From Monarcha castaneiventris obscurior (Eukaryota > Chordata > Aves > Passeriformes > Monarchidae), in NCBI GenBank assembly GCA_026261815.1, contig JAMPIT010000230.1:38896501-38960500 (forward strand): a stretch of DNA of 64,000 bases, written 5' to 3'. Under the pieces are notes generated by a model that was given only the letters and a program-made list of their open reading frames with translations, did not search any database and was not told where the DNA came from. A program made the translations under genes and the position numbers. This document shows, one piece after another, positions 1 through 12,900 of this stretch (positions are counted from its first letter, which is position 1; each line of letters opens with the position of its first letter).

Positions 1-175
1 CAATCATTATTTGGACCTACTTTTGCACAGTACTGAGCACAGACTGAACATTAAATATTAAGCATTACTAAGCATTAAGAGGTCTCATTACCATTCAGGT
101 AACACCTAACAGAATCAGGCCTTTTACGAGGAGATAGTAGCTACAGAAAAGGTCATAGTAGCATTTTTAATCAGT

Positions 176-300
176 ACATCTCAAAGCATCACAAAAAAAT
201 ATGCTGGTATCATTATGCCCGTTTTACAGATTAGGAAATTGAGGCAAAAATCTTCATCAAGATTTGACAAGCTACTATTAGAGCTAAAAACAGCAGCCAG
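176..300 (+). mobile_element. MIR-like ancient SINE
   Basis: CATCTCAAAGCATCACAAA followed by CCGTTTTACAGATTAGGAA and TTGAGGCA matches the central and 3' part of MIR/CORE-SINEs (typically CATCTCAAAGCACTTTACAA, CCATTTTACAGATGAGGAAA, CTGAGGCA). The copy is truncated and old. An open frame on the other strand here is a by-product. Confidence 0.75.
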
Positions 301-3300
301 TTCTCTTAAATCCTCATCTAGTCTAGTCACGAGCTTTTCAGGAGAAAAAGGAGACAGTTGTTCTTGGACAATGATAAAGACCTGACTTTTCAGAGGTGCA
401 GTCAGCAAGGGAGACAGACACTTAAAGCCTACAGGAAAAAAAGCACTTATTTTTTTCCCTTCTCACAGCCAACACAGTCACCAGATCAATAAGCAGCCTG
501 GAGTGCTAAGACCGTGTTTCTTGGCCTGGGTTCAGATGGCATCCCAGGCAAACAAATCCAACTGCCCACAACGGGTTGTTCTCCAGCGAGTGGGATTCCC
601 TTCAGACAGAAAAGTTTTATGCACAGGACAAGTTATAGGATCAAGACATAATAGCAAGATGAATTATTAATTTTAGAATGTTTAAAATTGCAACATCCCT
701 TTAAAAATAAACTATTTCCAACATAGTCTTGACAGTACTCTCATTAAATGCTAATAGATGATTCTGTAATAAACAGAACCTTAAAAATGAATCACATTTA
801 TATACCTTGGGATGTCATGAGTAACAGTGTTTTGCAACTTAGGAGTGCATAGAATCTTTTTTTTTTAATGATGCATTGACAACTCCTTCTTGGTGTTGAA
901 CAACACAATAGCTCGCATTATACATTTATTTCTTTTGTACCAAAATTTGCAGTTATTCTACAAATTTCAAACATTGGTTGTACAATTTTTGTTTATGAGG
1001 ATGCAGGAAAGTCTCTTCACATTGACCTTTTTATTATATAGGCAGAGCAATCACTTCCATGTGTGCCATAACAATGACAAACCTGAGGTATTTTTTCCTA
1101 TGAGCTGAAGTGATACACCACTCCCTTCATTGGAAATGCAAATATGTGGGCAGAAGAGAAAAACTGTAACCAAGTAATGTTTTCAGAAGGTCAGTTTTCT
1201 CATGACCCACTCTGAGTGCACAGACCATAATCTATTGCAAGCACAGCTGCTGGTAAAGCTGAGGTGATGGTTAATTAAATATGTTTTTCTAAGACACTTT
1301 GAAATCCCTCAATCAAAGGCACCATGCAATCTCAAAAACAATTACAATCAAAAATCACTATTATCAACTACTATAATAATATAAATTACATTAACACAGA
1401 CTGTAGGCTTACCAGTGGAAACAAACTTGAATTTTAGAGGAGTCCTAAAATGAGATTCTGCTGTTGGGACAGAGGCAGATGACTCAGCCATTAAAAATGC
1501 AGTACTGTCTCAGCTTTTTTTTTTTTTTTTCCTTTGGAACAAAACCTTGGAGCTATACTGTGGGCACATCTCAATTCTGACACCAAAAAAAAGCCTCAAA
1601 GAAGTCAACAACTGTTTATCGCTGCTGTTCACACAGTTCCAAGCTCATCATAGTCACTTGCTAGGGAAACCACATGATTTCTGCACATTCATGGTGTTCA
1701 AGCTGGAAACAATAGCAGAGCAAAACAAGAGGTTTTCCGTGAGTTTTATATTTGAAATGCCAAGGGAAAGAAAACAAGATGAGAACAGGCTACTGACCTA
1801 GGTACAAAAGGATGTGTATAGAGATCCATTTTTAGCAATAGGTAAGTTATTATGATCAGCTAGGAAAAAAAGCAGACAAGCATTATCACATGAGCTCTGC
1901 AGCTCAATGGCAATGTTGGCTTTTACTCTAACAATGATTAATTACCTGATTTAATTATTAGTAGCTACATGCATGCAGGGCTACAGCACAAACATGAACC
2001 AGAATTTTCAATCTCTTTACATCTACAGGTACTAATTCTGTGTAATGTGGGGTTTTACATAATGGTGACACAAATGTTATTATAGCCAGCTATGACAGTA
2101 TCTGGATCAAATAACTTATTTGCTCATTTAGATTTAAAAAACTGGCAAAACACAAGTTTTATAGTAACTATCAAGTAAGTTACACCAGTGCAAACTCCTA
2201 GAGGTATGTGCAAACACACAACTTACGGAGATGTAAAGCAAGAGAAGTATTTAGAGGTATTCTAGATTGATAAAAGATTAGAGAGGTGTAACTTAATCTG
2301 GGTATGAGCATGTCAACAGAAGAAAATAGATCCCATTTAATTTAGGGTAACATTTTAAAGGCATTTACTCAGGTAGACAAAAAAAAGCTGTCTGGAAACC
2401 CCCAGAAATTGCCATGCAGACAAATTTCAGAAGGGAACAGGCTACGGCATTTCGGCCAGCCCATGGCCACAGTCCATGTCAGTTTTCTTAGACCACAGAA
2501 AACAGTGAGGTAACCAAAGTTAGCCTGGCCACCTCTCCATGAAACCTAAGCTCATTCTTATAATTTATCATCTGCCTGGGACAGGTGCACAGTCACTGTA
2601 CATCAGCTGATGTGCAATATCTTGTCAAGGTGCATCACTGGATGAGGAATGCGAGAACAGAGTAAAATTGGTCTGGCCTTGCACAAGAAAAATAGCTAAA
2701 TGACCAAGGTAAAATGGAATAAACTGCATTTTGTTCCAGTTGCTGCATTTTTCAGGGATCTGTGCTGGCATAAACTAACTGGTACTGGTGCCAATTTTCT
2801 TTACCTAAATGGAAACCTACAGAGATGTCTATAAAATGTATTACCCTTTTAATTAAGTGTGCATTTTAAATTACTGCCTGTAACTCAGTTCAAACAACTA
2901 CATTTAAAGCAGGATTATCTCAATTTGCCTTAAACTGATTAGGAATATGTTTAAATTAAACCAATGTATTCTTAAATCAGAAACCTGGATCAGAATACCA
3001 CAAATATGATATAGACTTTTTCTATTTTAAAATAACCTGTAGGGTTAAATACTTTCTAACATTCTTATCAGACAGGCCAAAATTAATACTGGTAAAGGCA
3101 GTGGAAGGTTCAGTTAAGACTTCCATTTGTGGTCAAGTTTTTAACTCCAATAATCTTTTGCACATGCAAATGACCCAAAAGTGGAAATATTTGCATATGC
3201 AAGACTATCATAAATATCTGATTTACTCATGGCTGAAATTCAGTCCTACCTGAGGAAGTACAGTCAAGTAACTCAGAAGCAGTTAGTTATTATCCTTGGA

Positions 3301-6300
3301 AGAAATTAAATATTTCTACAGCTTCAGCAATCCAAATGGAAAACGTAAAACCTTTTGCTCCACAGACTCAAGGACTACAGCTAATTAGACTGAATTATAA
3401 TGCTTCTTTAAAACCAATACATATTAGAAGAAGCCTATTTAAAAGACAAGAAAAAACCCACCTTAAAGTAACAAAACCAGTAAATTGTTCATGATTCTGC
3501 AAATCAGTATCAAAGGGTTTGCTGTCATTCTCTTTTAAGATCAAACTATATAAAAGAGAATTTCTCTACGTGTTTTGACGCAGGAACATCTCAAAAGAGA
3601 TTTACCAGGTTTATTGCTTTGGTTGGAAGTGCCAAAATATACAGAAAAAATATTACTGTCCAAAATGTCCAATTTGATTTCTAAATAAAACAAGTAATAG
3701 CCTGAGTTGCATCCATTACAGGAATCCCAGTGGTTAGGGAATCATTCACACTAAAATGACAGAGCAAAATATCTCAGCACACGCAGGAATAAACAAGGCC
3801 TTGATCCAGGAAACTGCTCCCTGTTGAGACTACTTGAGATTAATCAGACTCAGGATCAACATGGGGCGTGGCTTATTTGGAGCAGTTTGCAAGATTGTGG
3901 TAAAAATCTAAAAAAAAAACTAAAAGAAAACAGAAATTCCTCTCATTTCAACAAAAAGCCCCTTCTGCATTTTTTTAATTTTCCATTTTAGTTGTTCCTT
4001 TTATATCTTATATCAGGATATGAGGAAGAAAGTTTACTTTATTCTTAACATTTTTCAATATCAAAAAGGGGATATTATAAAATTACCAAAACAATAGAAA
4101 TAAATAATTTTACATGTATTACTAATATTCAGTAATTACTTCATAGGTGGAAAAAAGGTTTTAAAGGGCTAAGAAATTTAATGTAGAGTTATTCCTCCAA
4201 AGTCAGCCCATAAATTCCTCTCCTCTCCTAGTGGCAAACTTCCAAATATCTTTAATTTTCATTATAAAGTTTCTCAGCTCGTCCTTGTGGGTATAGGGGT
4301 TGTAAACCGCTGGTTATGGAGAAAGGTCACTCTGAGATGTTGTGATTCAAGTTCTGGCACAGGTTCTAAAATAAAGCAACCTTCTCAGTGCTGTGATAAA
4401 GGCTGAGCCTTCAACATTTCTGGTTTATCTGCTATTGAAGCTATTGCTGATGCACAGAGTTAGTTGTTCTCAGCAATTCATACTACCCTTGGAAAATCTG
4501 CGGAGAAAATTGAGAGCAGTCCCACTGTGCCTAAAAATTCACAGCATATCTACAGTTTCCATCCATTAGCTTAATAAAATTTAATTTATTCAAAAAAAAA
4601 TCTGCTCTACCATAGAGTTTGTATGTTTTTCCTGTTTTCACTGCATTAAGTGAAATGCAAAAGGCAGACACTTATCCCAGCAGGGAACAGCACTGAGATA
4701 TTTCATGGCTTTGTAAAGTTTTAAATCAAAGGACACCATGAGATCATCCCATCTGCCTAAGTTTCATCATTACCTATTATTGTTTCATCTGGCCACCTCT
4801 GCACTGAGCCTCCTCTAACCTCTTTTTGTTGAATGCCTGTCTACCAAAGTAGACACCGGGGGGTTTGCTTCAGTCATTATTAGCTAAACTCTGGCCTCTG
4901 TGGCCCCTGCCGCAGCTGCAAATTAATCCTGGGCTAATAAAACAGCACAGTTTTGTGTGGCACTCTCTGCCAGGGCACTTCACACACATTGCTATTCCTT
5001 GTGTTTGTGGCATTATGGCAAGCCTGATGTAAGGATGTCCCTCACTCATGGCACTTGAGGACTCCGACAGAAGGAGTGGCAGGTATGCCACAGTGCAGTG
5101 ACAAAATCTGAAAAGACACTTACTCCCCCTCAGCTGGTGCAGATGCCGTTCTGGATGACTGGCCATCAGACTGTTCCCTGAAAGACAGATGTGAGGAGTT
5201 CCAGGACTATCAGTACAAAAATGACCAGAGGACTGATACAACCACAGCATCTGATCGGGCAGGAATAACTACAGAGGAGTTTTTTACACACATATCAGAG
5301 GGTTCCTTCATGCCTATGCAGCTGTTTGAAACCAGGATACTTATAAAAACATTTACCTGTACTATAGCTCCAGCACAACTGAGACTAGCAGCTGGCTTCA
5401 GGTAAATGTAGGCAGTATTTCACTGTCTGCTTTTCCTCTGTCATTTGACCCATAACTGATAGTGCCCTTCCTTCCATTTGAGCTTTCTTGCCTCACTGAC
5501 ACAACTGGAGTCTGGATTAGGGAGTATATTAAAATACTTTAAGACCTTTGAAGGCAGCCTCTACCCTTTTTCAGTCAGGTTTGAGACTGATGTAATCATA
5601 ACCAGCATGACAACGCAGGTACGGCCATGCAGAGGAGTATGTTCACCAGCAGTAGGTGAAAATGGATCGATATGATCATGGATGTCCAAAAAAAAGGTGA
5701 ATCAAAGGATTTCTGATGAAGTTGGAAGGAATTAAATGAGTTGATGTAGTCATGCCATCTTTTTATTCTTGAAAGAGAACACGAGGAACACAGCAGGGGC
5801 TTACTTGTCAAGTGTGAAAGAAGTGAACCTCCCATGGGGCTCAAGAAAAGGAGAAGCCCTGATGCTGAATTAAGAAAAAGGTAAAAGCACAGATGTCCAG
5901 ATAAAGACTCCCATGTGATTCCTTCAACTAATTAAGTCTTTCAGTAGTGACATGGAATATAGCAATAAAGAATAAGCACGTTTCCTTACAGTTTCACTTT
6001 CTAGTTCTCATCTGCAACACTGTGACTGCACTGCCTGCAAACACAGCAAGGGGAACCTCTCTTCCTCTTTACTTTTTTCCTGCAGTCAGTCATTTCTGAC
6101 TTTCCTTGAGGTGCCACTGAATTCAAGGAGGAAATTAAGTCAGCGAGTGGGTAGGAGTGTAAAGGAAAGAAGGGGTAAGAGAAGGCAAACAAGTCAAACC
6201 AAACAAGCAAAGGAATCTAGCACAAAGGAGCAAAAGTCACAATGGCTGAGAACCTGAGGCTGATGTGATTTACTTGCATGCCTTAGGACATTCAGTTCCA

Positions 6301-7593
6301 CATAATCCACTGTCAGAGTCAATTATAAGTATTACAGAATCTGCTACTGGAACAGATCCAATTCATTCAGAAGTAAACATCAAATGCTGCCTGTAAGGTA
6401 TATGAGCAGTTAATGACAAGGATTTATACCAAGATACAATCGAAATGAACAAGCTGTACAAAAGAGCAAACCACAGCTACATTGCATCTCTCTGTTTTTA
6501 ATAGCTGCACTTGATTTCTCAAGGGATTATTTTAAACTAACTTTCTTCGAACATAACAGCATTAGGAAACAAAGGAATAAATAATCCTTTTTTGTAACAC
6601 TGGCCCATAAAGTTACTTTCCTAAGTCTATATTAATATATCAAACCAGACATAATTATCAGATTGTTCAAACACTCAGAGTCTGGCACCTTCTGTTGAAA
6701 TCAGTAACACCATCTATCTCTCACCACATGGCTTCACCACTACTGCGAGGATGATCCACTCTTGACTGTGATGAAGTAGTGCTATTTGAAGGAGGAAACT
6801 GTGCTGGTAGGCATAGAGAAATGCTTTGAAGAGTTTGAAATCAAAGTAGAGTCTCTTTTTGTCAAAGATATACAGCAGAACTATTTATTTAGGACAGGAA
6901 CTGCTTCATGGATCTTGCCCCATTTTTAGGGTAGACGACTGAACAACAATTTTTACTGTATCTGCTTGGGTCAGAAACACCATCCCATTCTGGCAAAAGA
7001 GCCAGACCACATTAATTTCTGTCTTTAACCTTCCTTGACTTGTGCACATTTTCCATGTACTTCAACACAAAGCCTCTAACATTTTGGAAATTCCAGCTGG
7101 CACAGAGCAGAGCAGCATGTGCCATCTGAAACACGTACTGTGAGTGCATCCAGTCCATTCTCCTCGCCTGAGAGTGGCTTCTCAACAGGCAACTTCTACC
7201 AGATGTCAGGGTGTCTCAAAGATCAACAAAACTTCCAAAATTTACATGATGATCAACTCAATTCCATGGCCCAAGCCGGCATTCTGGGAGCAGCCCAAAC
7301 CTCAACACACAAGTGCAGGTTGACTTTCTCTCATCTTTTCCTCTTTCTAGCATAAACACACAGCAGTACGAACAGTGTACATATTCTAATCTTAAATTCT
7401 GCCACACATAGTCTTCCTCAAGGAATTATGGAGTGTACAGCACAGTCAGGTAGCCGTTGCCCTGACATGGGACCAGGAGGTATAAAGGATACACCAAGAG
7501 GTGACATGGGTGGGAAAGGAGTAGGGGCTTGCCCAGCACACCCTCATCCCGTGTATAAACTCAACAGAGGTAAGCAAGGCAAGCAGAGCTAAA
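301..7593. other. Intergenic, no gene recognised
   Basis: AT-rich DNA with poly-T and poly-A runs (for example T16 at 1,515-1,530). Open frames are short (126 codons at most, 4,870-5,250 minus) and encode compositionally random peptides. I see no repeat family that I can name here beyond low-complexity sequence. Confidence 0.7.
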
Positions 7594-7653
7594 CGGCTGG
7601 ACTTGATGATCTGAAATGTTCTTTTTCAACCTTAACAACTCCATGATTCTGTG
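7594..7653 (+). mobile_element. Probable CR1 3' tail fragment
   Basis: GGCTGGACTTGATGATCTGA followed by TTTTTCAACCTTAACAACTC and CATGATTCTGTG resembles the CR1 end (GGTTGGACTTGATGATCT, TTCCAACCTAA, ATTCTATGATTCTGTG). Only about 60 bp can be assigned. The 150 bp before it do not match a CR1 that I can recall. Confidence 0.65.
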
Positions 7654-8964
7654 GAAATTTCTAGGAGGTGCACAGATGTGCATTCATTACAGAGAAGAAT
7701 CATGCAATCCTACTGGAAAATCAGAAGGTAAAATAGGAGACTGGATCAGATTTTCATTTCTAACTTCCAACACTTCATGGAACCAGGCCTGGACAACGAT
7801 GGTGCACTGGTGCAAGAGTAGCTCATGGGAAGCAAGCTGGTTTAATAGATGCGGTTTGCCAGCAGACAAACTGCTCTGGCTCAGGCAGGATCAGGGAAAA
7901 CAAAGCCCACAAGAACAGAAGGAATTCTCTAAAGTGATATTCCAAACAGCTGTGAATATCCTTTATGAAGAAAAATTATGCTTCTACTGTTCCTCTAGAA
8001 AACAGATGCAACATTTGTTTCCAGGCCTTTCATTTGACTTCTCCTGAGTATATCAACAATGTATTCCTATATTTCTTACTTCCCTTTTGCAGAAGGATTT
8101 CACTGAAAATTGTGGATAGCAAAAGAGACTCGTTTCAGACCTTTTTACTACAGTAAAAATATTTCTACACTGTATAATTTCTTTTTCTACAATGAATCAT
8201 TATAAAGTCAGCTGAAGTTCAAGATAACATATCTTAAGAAACTTAACAGGGGAAAAAAAATGGTATCTACCTAATTATACATCAAAGAGTACTTTTGGAA
8301 TAAATTCTGTTATCTGCAGAGTTAGAATTTTTTAAGTGTTCTACTTTAGTAATAAGAACAGTGCTGCTTGAATTAACTATTCTGCATAACTGTGCTCAGA
8401 TATCAGGGGTGTCCATATATACTGTTACATGTCCACTCTATTATTGTCACTAGAGATTCTCAGTCCATATTTCCCACAAAAAATATTCAATTCCTAAACC
8501 AGAAGTACTTCTACTATGGTCCTTTTTAATAACTTCAGTCTTGCCACAGTTCAGCATAATATTTTATAAAGCTTCTTTTTGAGTTAAAGGGCATGAAGTT
8601 TTAATAATACCAGAAATGTATATTGAATTTGTATTTCAGTTTTCAATTATTTTCACATTTTTATTATCATTTTCTTCATAAAAATGTCTACATGGGGGCA
8701 GTCTCATTTTCCACACAAGAATATATCTAATTCTGACATCCATCTGTCTGGAAATCTTTTTTATTATATTTGTCACAGCATATTTAGAGGTAAACTTACT
8801 CTGTGACATTTCAAGATATAACAGCATTTTCTCATGCACACTAATGAAAATCCTAAAAATCTCCTATACTGTGTTGAGAATTTGTCCTAAATCATAGATA
8901 TGATGTTTTTAAATGTATTATGAATCTCCATGCTAATTTTAATTTAAAACACTTACTTAAAGAT

Positions 8965-9990
8965 GGTCAGAGTTGAGGTTAGAAGAGACATCTGGAGGTC
9001 ATCTTGCCTAAGCCCCCAGCACAAGAAGGGACACCTAGAGTTTGTTGCCAAGGACCATGTCCAGACAGCTTTTGAATATCTCCAATGTGTGAGGCACCAT
9101 AACATCCCTGAGCAACCTGTGCTGGTCCTCAATCACCCTCACTGGGAAAAAGTGGTTTCTGGTGTTCAGAGGGAAACTCCTGTATTTCAGTTTGCGCTCT
9201 TCAGCCATGGTCCTGTCACTGGAAAGAGCCTGAGCCTATCCTCTTTGCCCCTTCCCTTCAGTTATTTGTACACATTGGTGAGATCCCCATGAGCTTTCAG
9301 GATGGCTGAACACTTCCAGCTCTCTCAGCCTTTACTCAAAGGAGACATGCTCCAGTTTCTTAATAGTTTTCATGGCACTTCTTTGGACTCTCTCCAGTAT
9401 GTCCATGTCTCTGTTGTAATGCGGAGCCCAGAACTGGACACAGCACTCTCAAGTGTGGCCTAACCAGTGCTGAGAAGGATCACCTCCCTTGACCGGCCTA
9501 ATGCATCCCAACAACAAAGTAGCTTTCTTTGCTGCAAGGGCACATAGCTGGCTCATGTTCAATTTGGATATCATCAGCACTCCCAGGCCTCTTTCTTCCA
9601 TGCTGCTTTCCAGCTGGGTGGCCCTCAGCATTTATTGGTGCAAGGGGTTGTTCATCCCCATGTTCAACATAAGCCAGCAGCGTGCTCTTGCAGAAAAAAA
9701 AGACTAACATTTCCTTGGGTTGAACTAGAGTGTTGCCAGCTGGTCAAGAGAAAAATAAAAACACTTCAAGGGAGGGTATTGGATCCAGTATTAATCAATG
9801 GGACACGTTGCTTATTACTGGCCTCCAACTAGATTTTGTGCCACAGATCACAACCCTCAGGGCTCAGCTGTTCACTCAGTTTTCAATCCCCCCCCATTGC
9901 CCACTCATGTAGCCCACACTTCAGGCCCTCTGTGAGCCTCTTTGGGGAGGCCTCACTGAAGTCAAGGTACAAAACATCCACTGCTCTTAA
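8965..9990 (-). mobile_element. CR1 LINE, 3' part including the end of ORF2, decayed, with an internal deletion
   Basis: On the minus strand this reads as a CR1 from the 3' part of the reverse transcriptase ORF to the 3' end. In + orientation the landmarks are GTTGAGGTTAGAAGAGACAT (3' end), GCCCAGAACTGGACACAGCA, GCAAGGGCACATAGCTGGCT, CTGGCCTCCAACTAGATTTT and TGAAGTCAAGGTACAAAACA. Between about 9,690 and 9,770 the element is poorly matched and appears to have lost roughly 200-300 bp compared with a typical CR1. Stops and frameshifts break the frame, so it is not an active element. Confidence 0.9.
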
Positions 9991-12900
9991 GTGTTCCAGA
10001 ATCATTATTTCCTCTCATACTCTTTTATTGTTTATTTACACATCAATATTCTCATTGTTCTGTGGTTAATATTTGTAAGAGAGAGTAGGTTAGACATTTG
10101 GCATTTATCCATTAGGTCATTGCCCCTGAAATCAGTGGTGCATCACTTCTTACACACTAGACCAGGAATCATCCTCTACTACTGGGAAGAGAGGGCAAGA
10201 AAAACACAGGAGTGACCAAAATAATACTTTATTTTTTTTTTATTTTGTTAACCTTTTTTCTTTAAATTCACTTCTTTCAGGGATCCTTGAGGATGTGTCT
10301 ATGAGATGTCTGAAAGAATAGAGAATTATGGGCTGGTAATTGGAATGTCCTGTACCCCGCAGTCCTTGAAAAAAGGAAACAAAAGAGCAGGACATGAAAA
10401 GCTAAAACCACTAATAGAACAAAAGAAGGAGTGTTGACACAATAAAAGACTATTCAGAGACAACAGCTTTCATTGCTACTCAGCTTTGATTAAACCCCAG
10501 GGCAGGACCATCTTGTTTACTGAATGAACCAAGGGGTCCTTTGGAAAAAAAATGGGAAAGTTTTGATGACACAGAACTAATTAAAAGCTAATGGAAATCA
10601 TATACCAAATGAGAAATCATTAAGAGCAACTTAAAACTGTAGATTCATTACATATTTTATCCCAGTGCAATTTCTTTCGGACAAATTTCATATTCAAATT
10701 TAGGTATGCTTACAAATGATTCACCTCTTTACGTGAACATCCAAAATCTTCTAAATAATCTTCCTCTAAAATAAGAGTTAAATTTCTTCTTTTTTAAGAT
10801 GTCAATTCTCAAAGCAAGTGTCATAGGACACAATTATGAAATCTCAAAGCAAAATCCATCTTTCAAAGGGTAAAAAGTAGTACAGTTACATAATTCAAAA
10901 GGTAGAGTAATAAAATAATAATAACACTGGCAACTTCTTTCTAAAGATCTCAGAAAGCTGTACAAATATTGATGTAGATGTAAGCATTATAATTTATCTA
11001 GAAATTAGCAAACAGTTTCATTTTCATTTCAGAGATAAATAAAGGCACACAAAGGTTAACTATTTAGCTCAGGGCCACTGTACATGGCCACTGTTTTAAA
11101 AATATAACTGAAAATTGCTCCAAAGTCAGATGCCTACTTGCTGGATTGCATTCCATTCAGGAGTACTGTCTATCCAGAAAATAGATCACTTTGTGCCTTA
11201 CATTGACAAACAAAAGAAGTTACAAACCTGTCAATACAGTACTTCGGGAATAGAACACATATCATGTACAATATGGAACAAATGAATAGGTAAAGTTATG
11301 AAAATTTTTTTTCATTTTCTTACCTGGTTTTTGTTACTGTTGACAAGTGTGAACAGGGTTATGTAGAAAGACAACGATTTGAAGAAATACAGAACAGAAT
11401 CATCTGGATAAAATTAAGTTCTAGTTTAAAAATGTGGCTGATAATGAAGTGTGAGAAAGAACATGAATGCTTACATGCACTCATTTTTTATCAATGCAGG
11501 ACTGGGTCTATTCTACAGCATTTCATCCCAAGGGGGGAAGTAATCAGATTCTATCTCACATCTCTAATAATGGGATAATGTACACACAGGGCAATACTGC
11601 AACACAATCAGCAAGATCCTAGACTGGCTTCTCTAAAGAGGAACCATAAAGAGAGTAATCCACTGGCATTATGCTGAGATATTTCAACAGAAAAAAAGGA
11701 GAAATCAAATAAAAAATGAGAGGTGAAACTCTTGCTTGATATGGTACTAGTCACTATTTTTATCTTTAAACTAGGATAAGGGGTGAGGCACACCTAATGT
11801 TGGTTGCTAACCTGTTTGTTACCATTACACTGAATCTAGCAGTTTATTTAACAATCAAAGAATTTTAATCTCGTTTGAATGTGACTGTGACTCCTAAACC
11901 TAGCATGGCATTTGTATGAATCCAATCTGTTGCTGAAGAAGCACTGCTTGTTCAGGTGACATTTGTGTGGAAGTAGCTTTAAATTTACAATTCTGTTATT
12001 TCCAAAATGTCATGTATTTCTAAGCAACAAGAAGAAAACCAGATCCACGTGATTGTGCAATTTTTCCCAGTTACCAGTCCAAAACACAGTGGGAAGATAA
12101 GAGATGCTTGGCACAGCCTGAGCACTGAATATCCCAGGACGATTCAGATGCTATTGCTTGAATGGTTTTACCCACCATCAGTGATGAACACACAGTTCTT
12201 TCCAGCCTTATAGACCATGTGTCCTGGTAGCTACTTTGTATTGCAAAAGATAATATTAGCTCTTTTAATTTAATATTAGAATGATTCAGTGGAAAATATT
12301 TTGATTTGTTTTAAAGATAATGTAAAGTTTTGACAGATCTCACAAACCAAAGCCAAAAGGGTCTGCATTTTAAAAAGCTATACCAAATTTTCATTTGCAA
12401 CAATGTCAGTCTGTTAAACTTTATATCAATTCTTCATTTCAGCAACACATGTAGAAGATTAACACACCCACATACATTCCTTTCCTATAATTTTTAGCCA
12501 TTCACCTAACCAAAAAGACAGATCCTGAAGTGCACTGTAGTTGGAATTACATAGATCTTAACAGATATTTTGATGGCCAGATAATAAAGAATTAGGGAAT
12601 AGAGCTATAAAGGCTGTCAGTGTAGAAATTTGCAAATGGAGAGGCTTGGTTAAGGCTGTGTCAGGAACTGTGGGAGGGGATGTTAATTTTTTTTTTTTAA
12701 ATTTGCCCCAAATTAGAAGAGGTGAAATTGTATCTTAAAAAATAAACACCAATTTAAAGTGCATTTTTAGGAGTTCAATACACTAGATGTTTTCCCTCGT
12801 GTGTTCTAAATGCTGTATAGATTCTCCATCATCCTGTGTTTTCTCAGTTCTCTTATTTATTCCTCAGCAGAACAGCATCAAGGCAAATCATATCAAGACA

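Noticed and set aside
4870..5250. 126-codon minus-strand frame
   Set aside because: Cys/His-rich by chance. No conserved motif, start context or splice signals support it.
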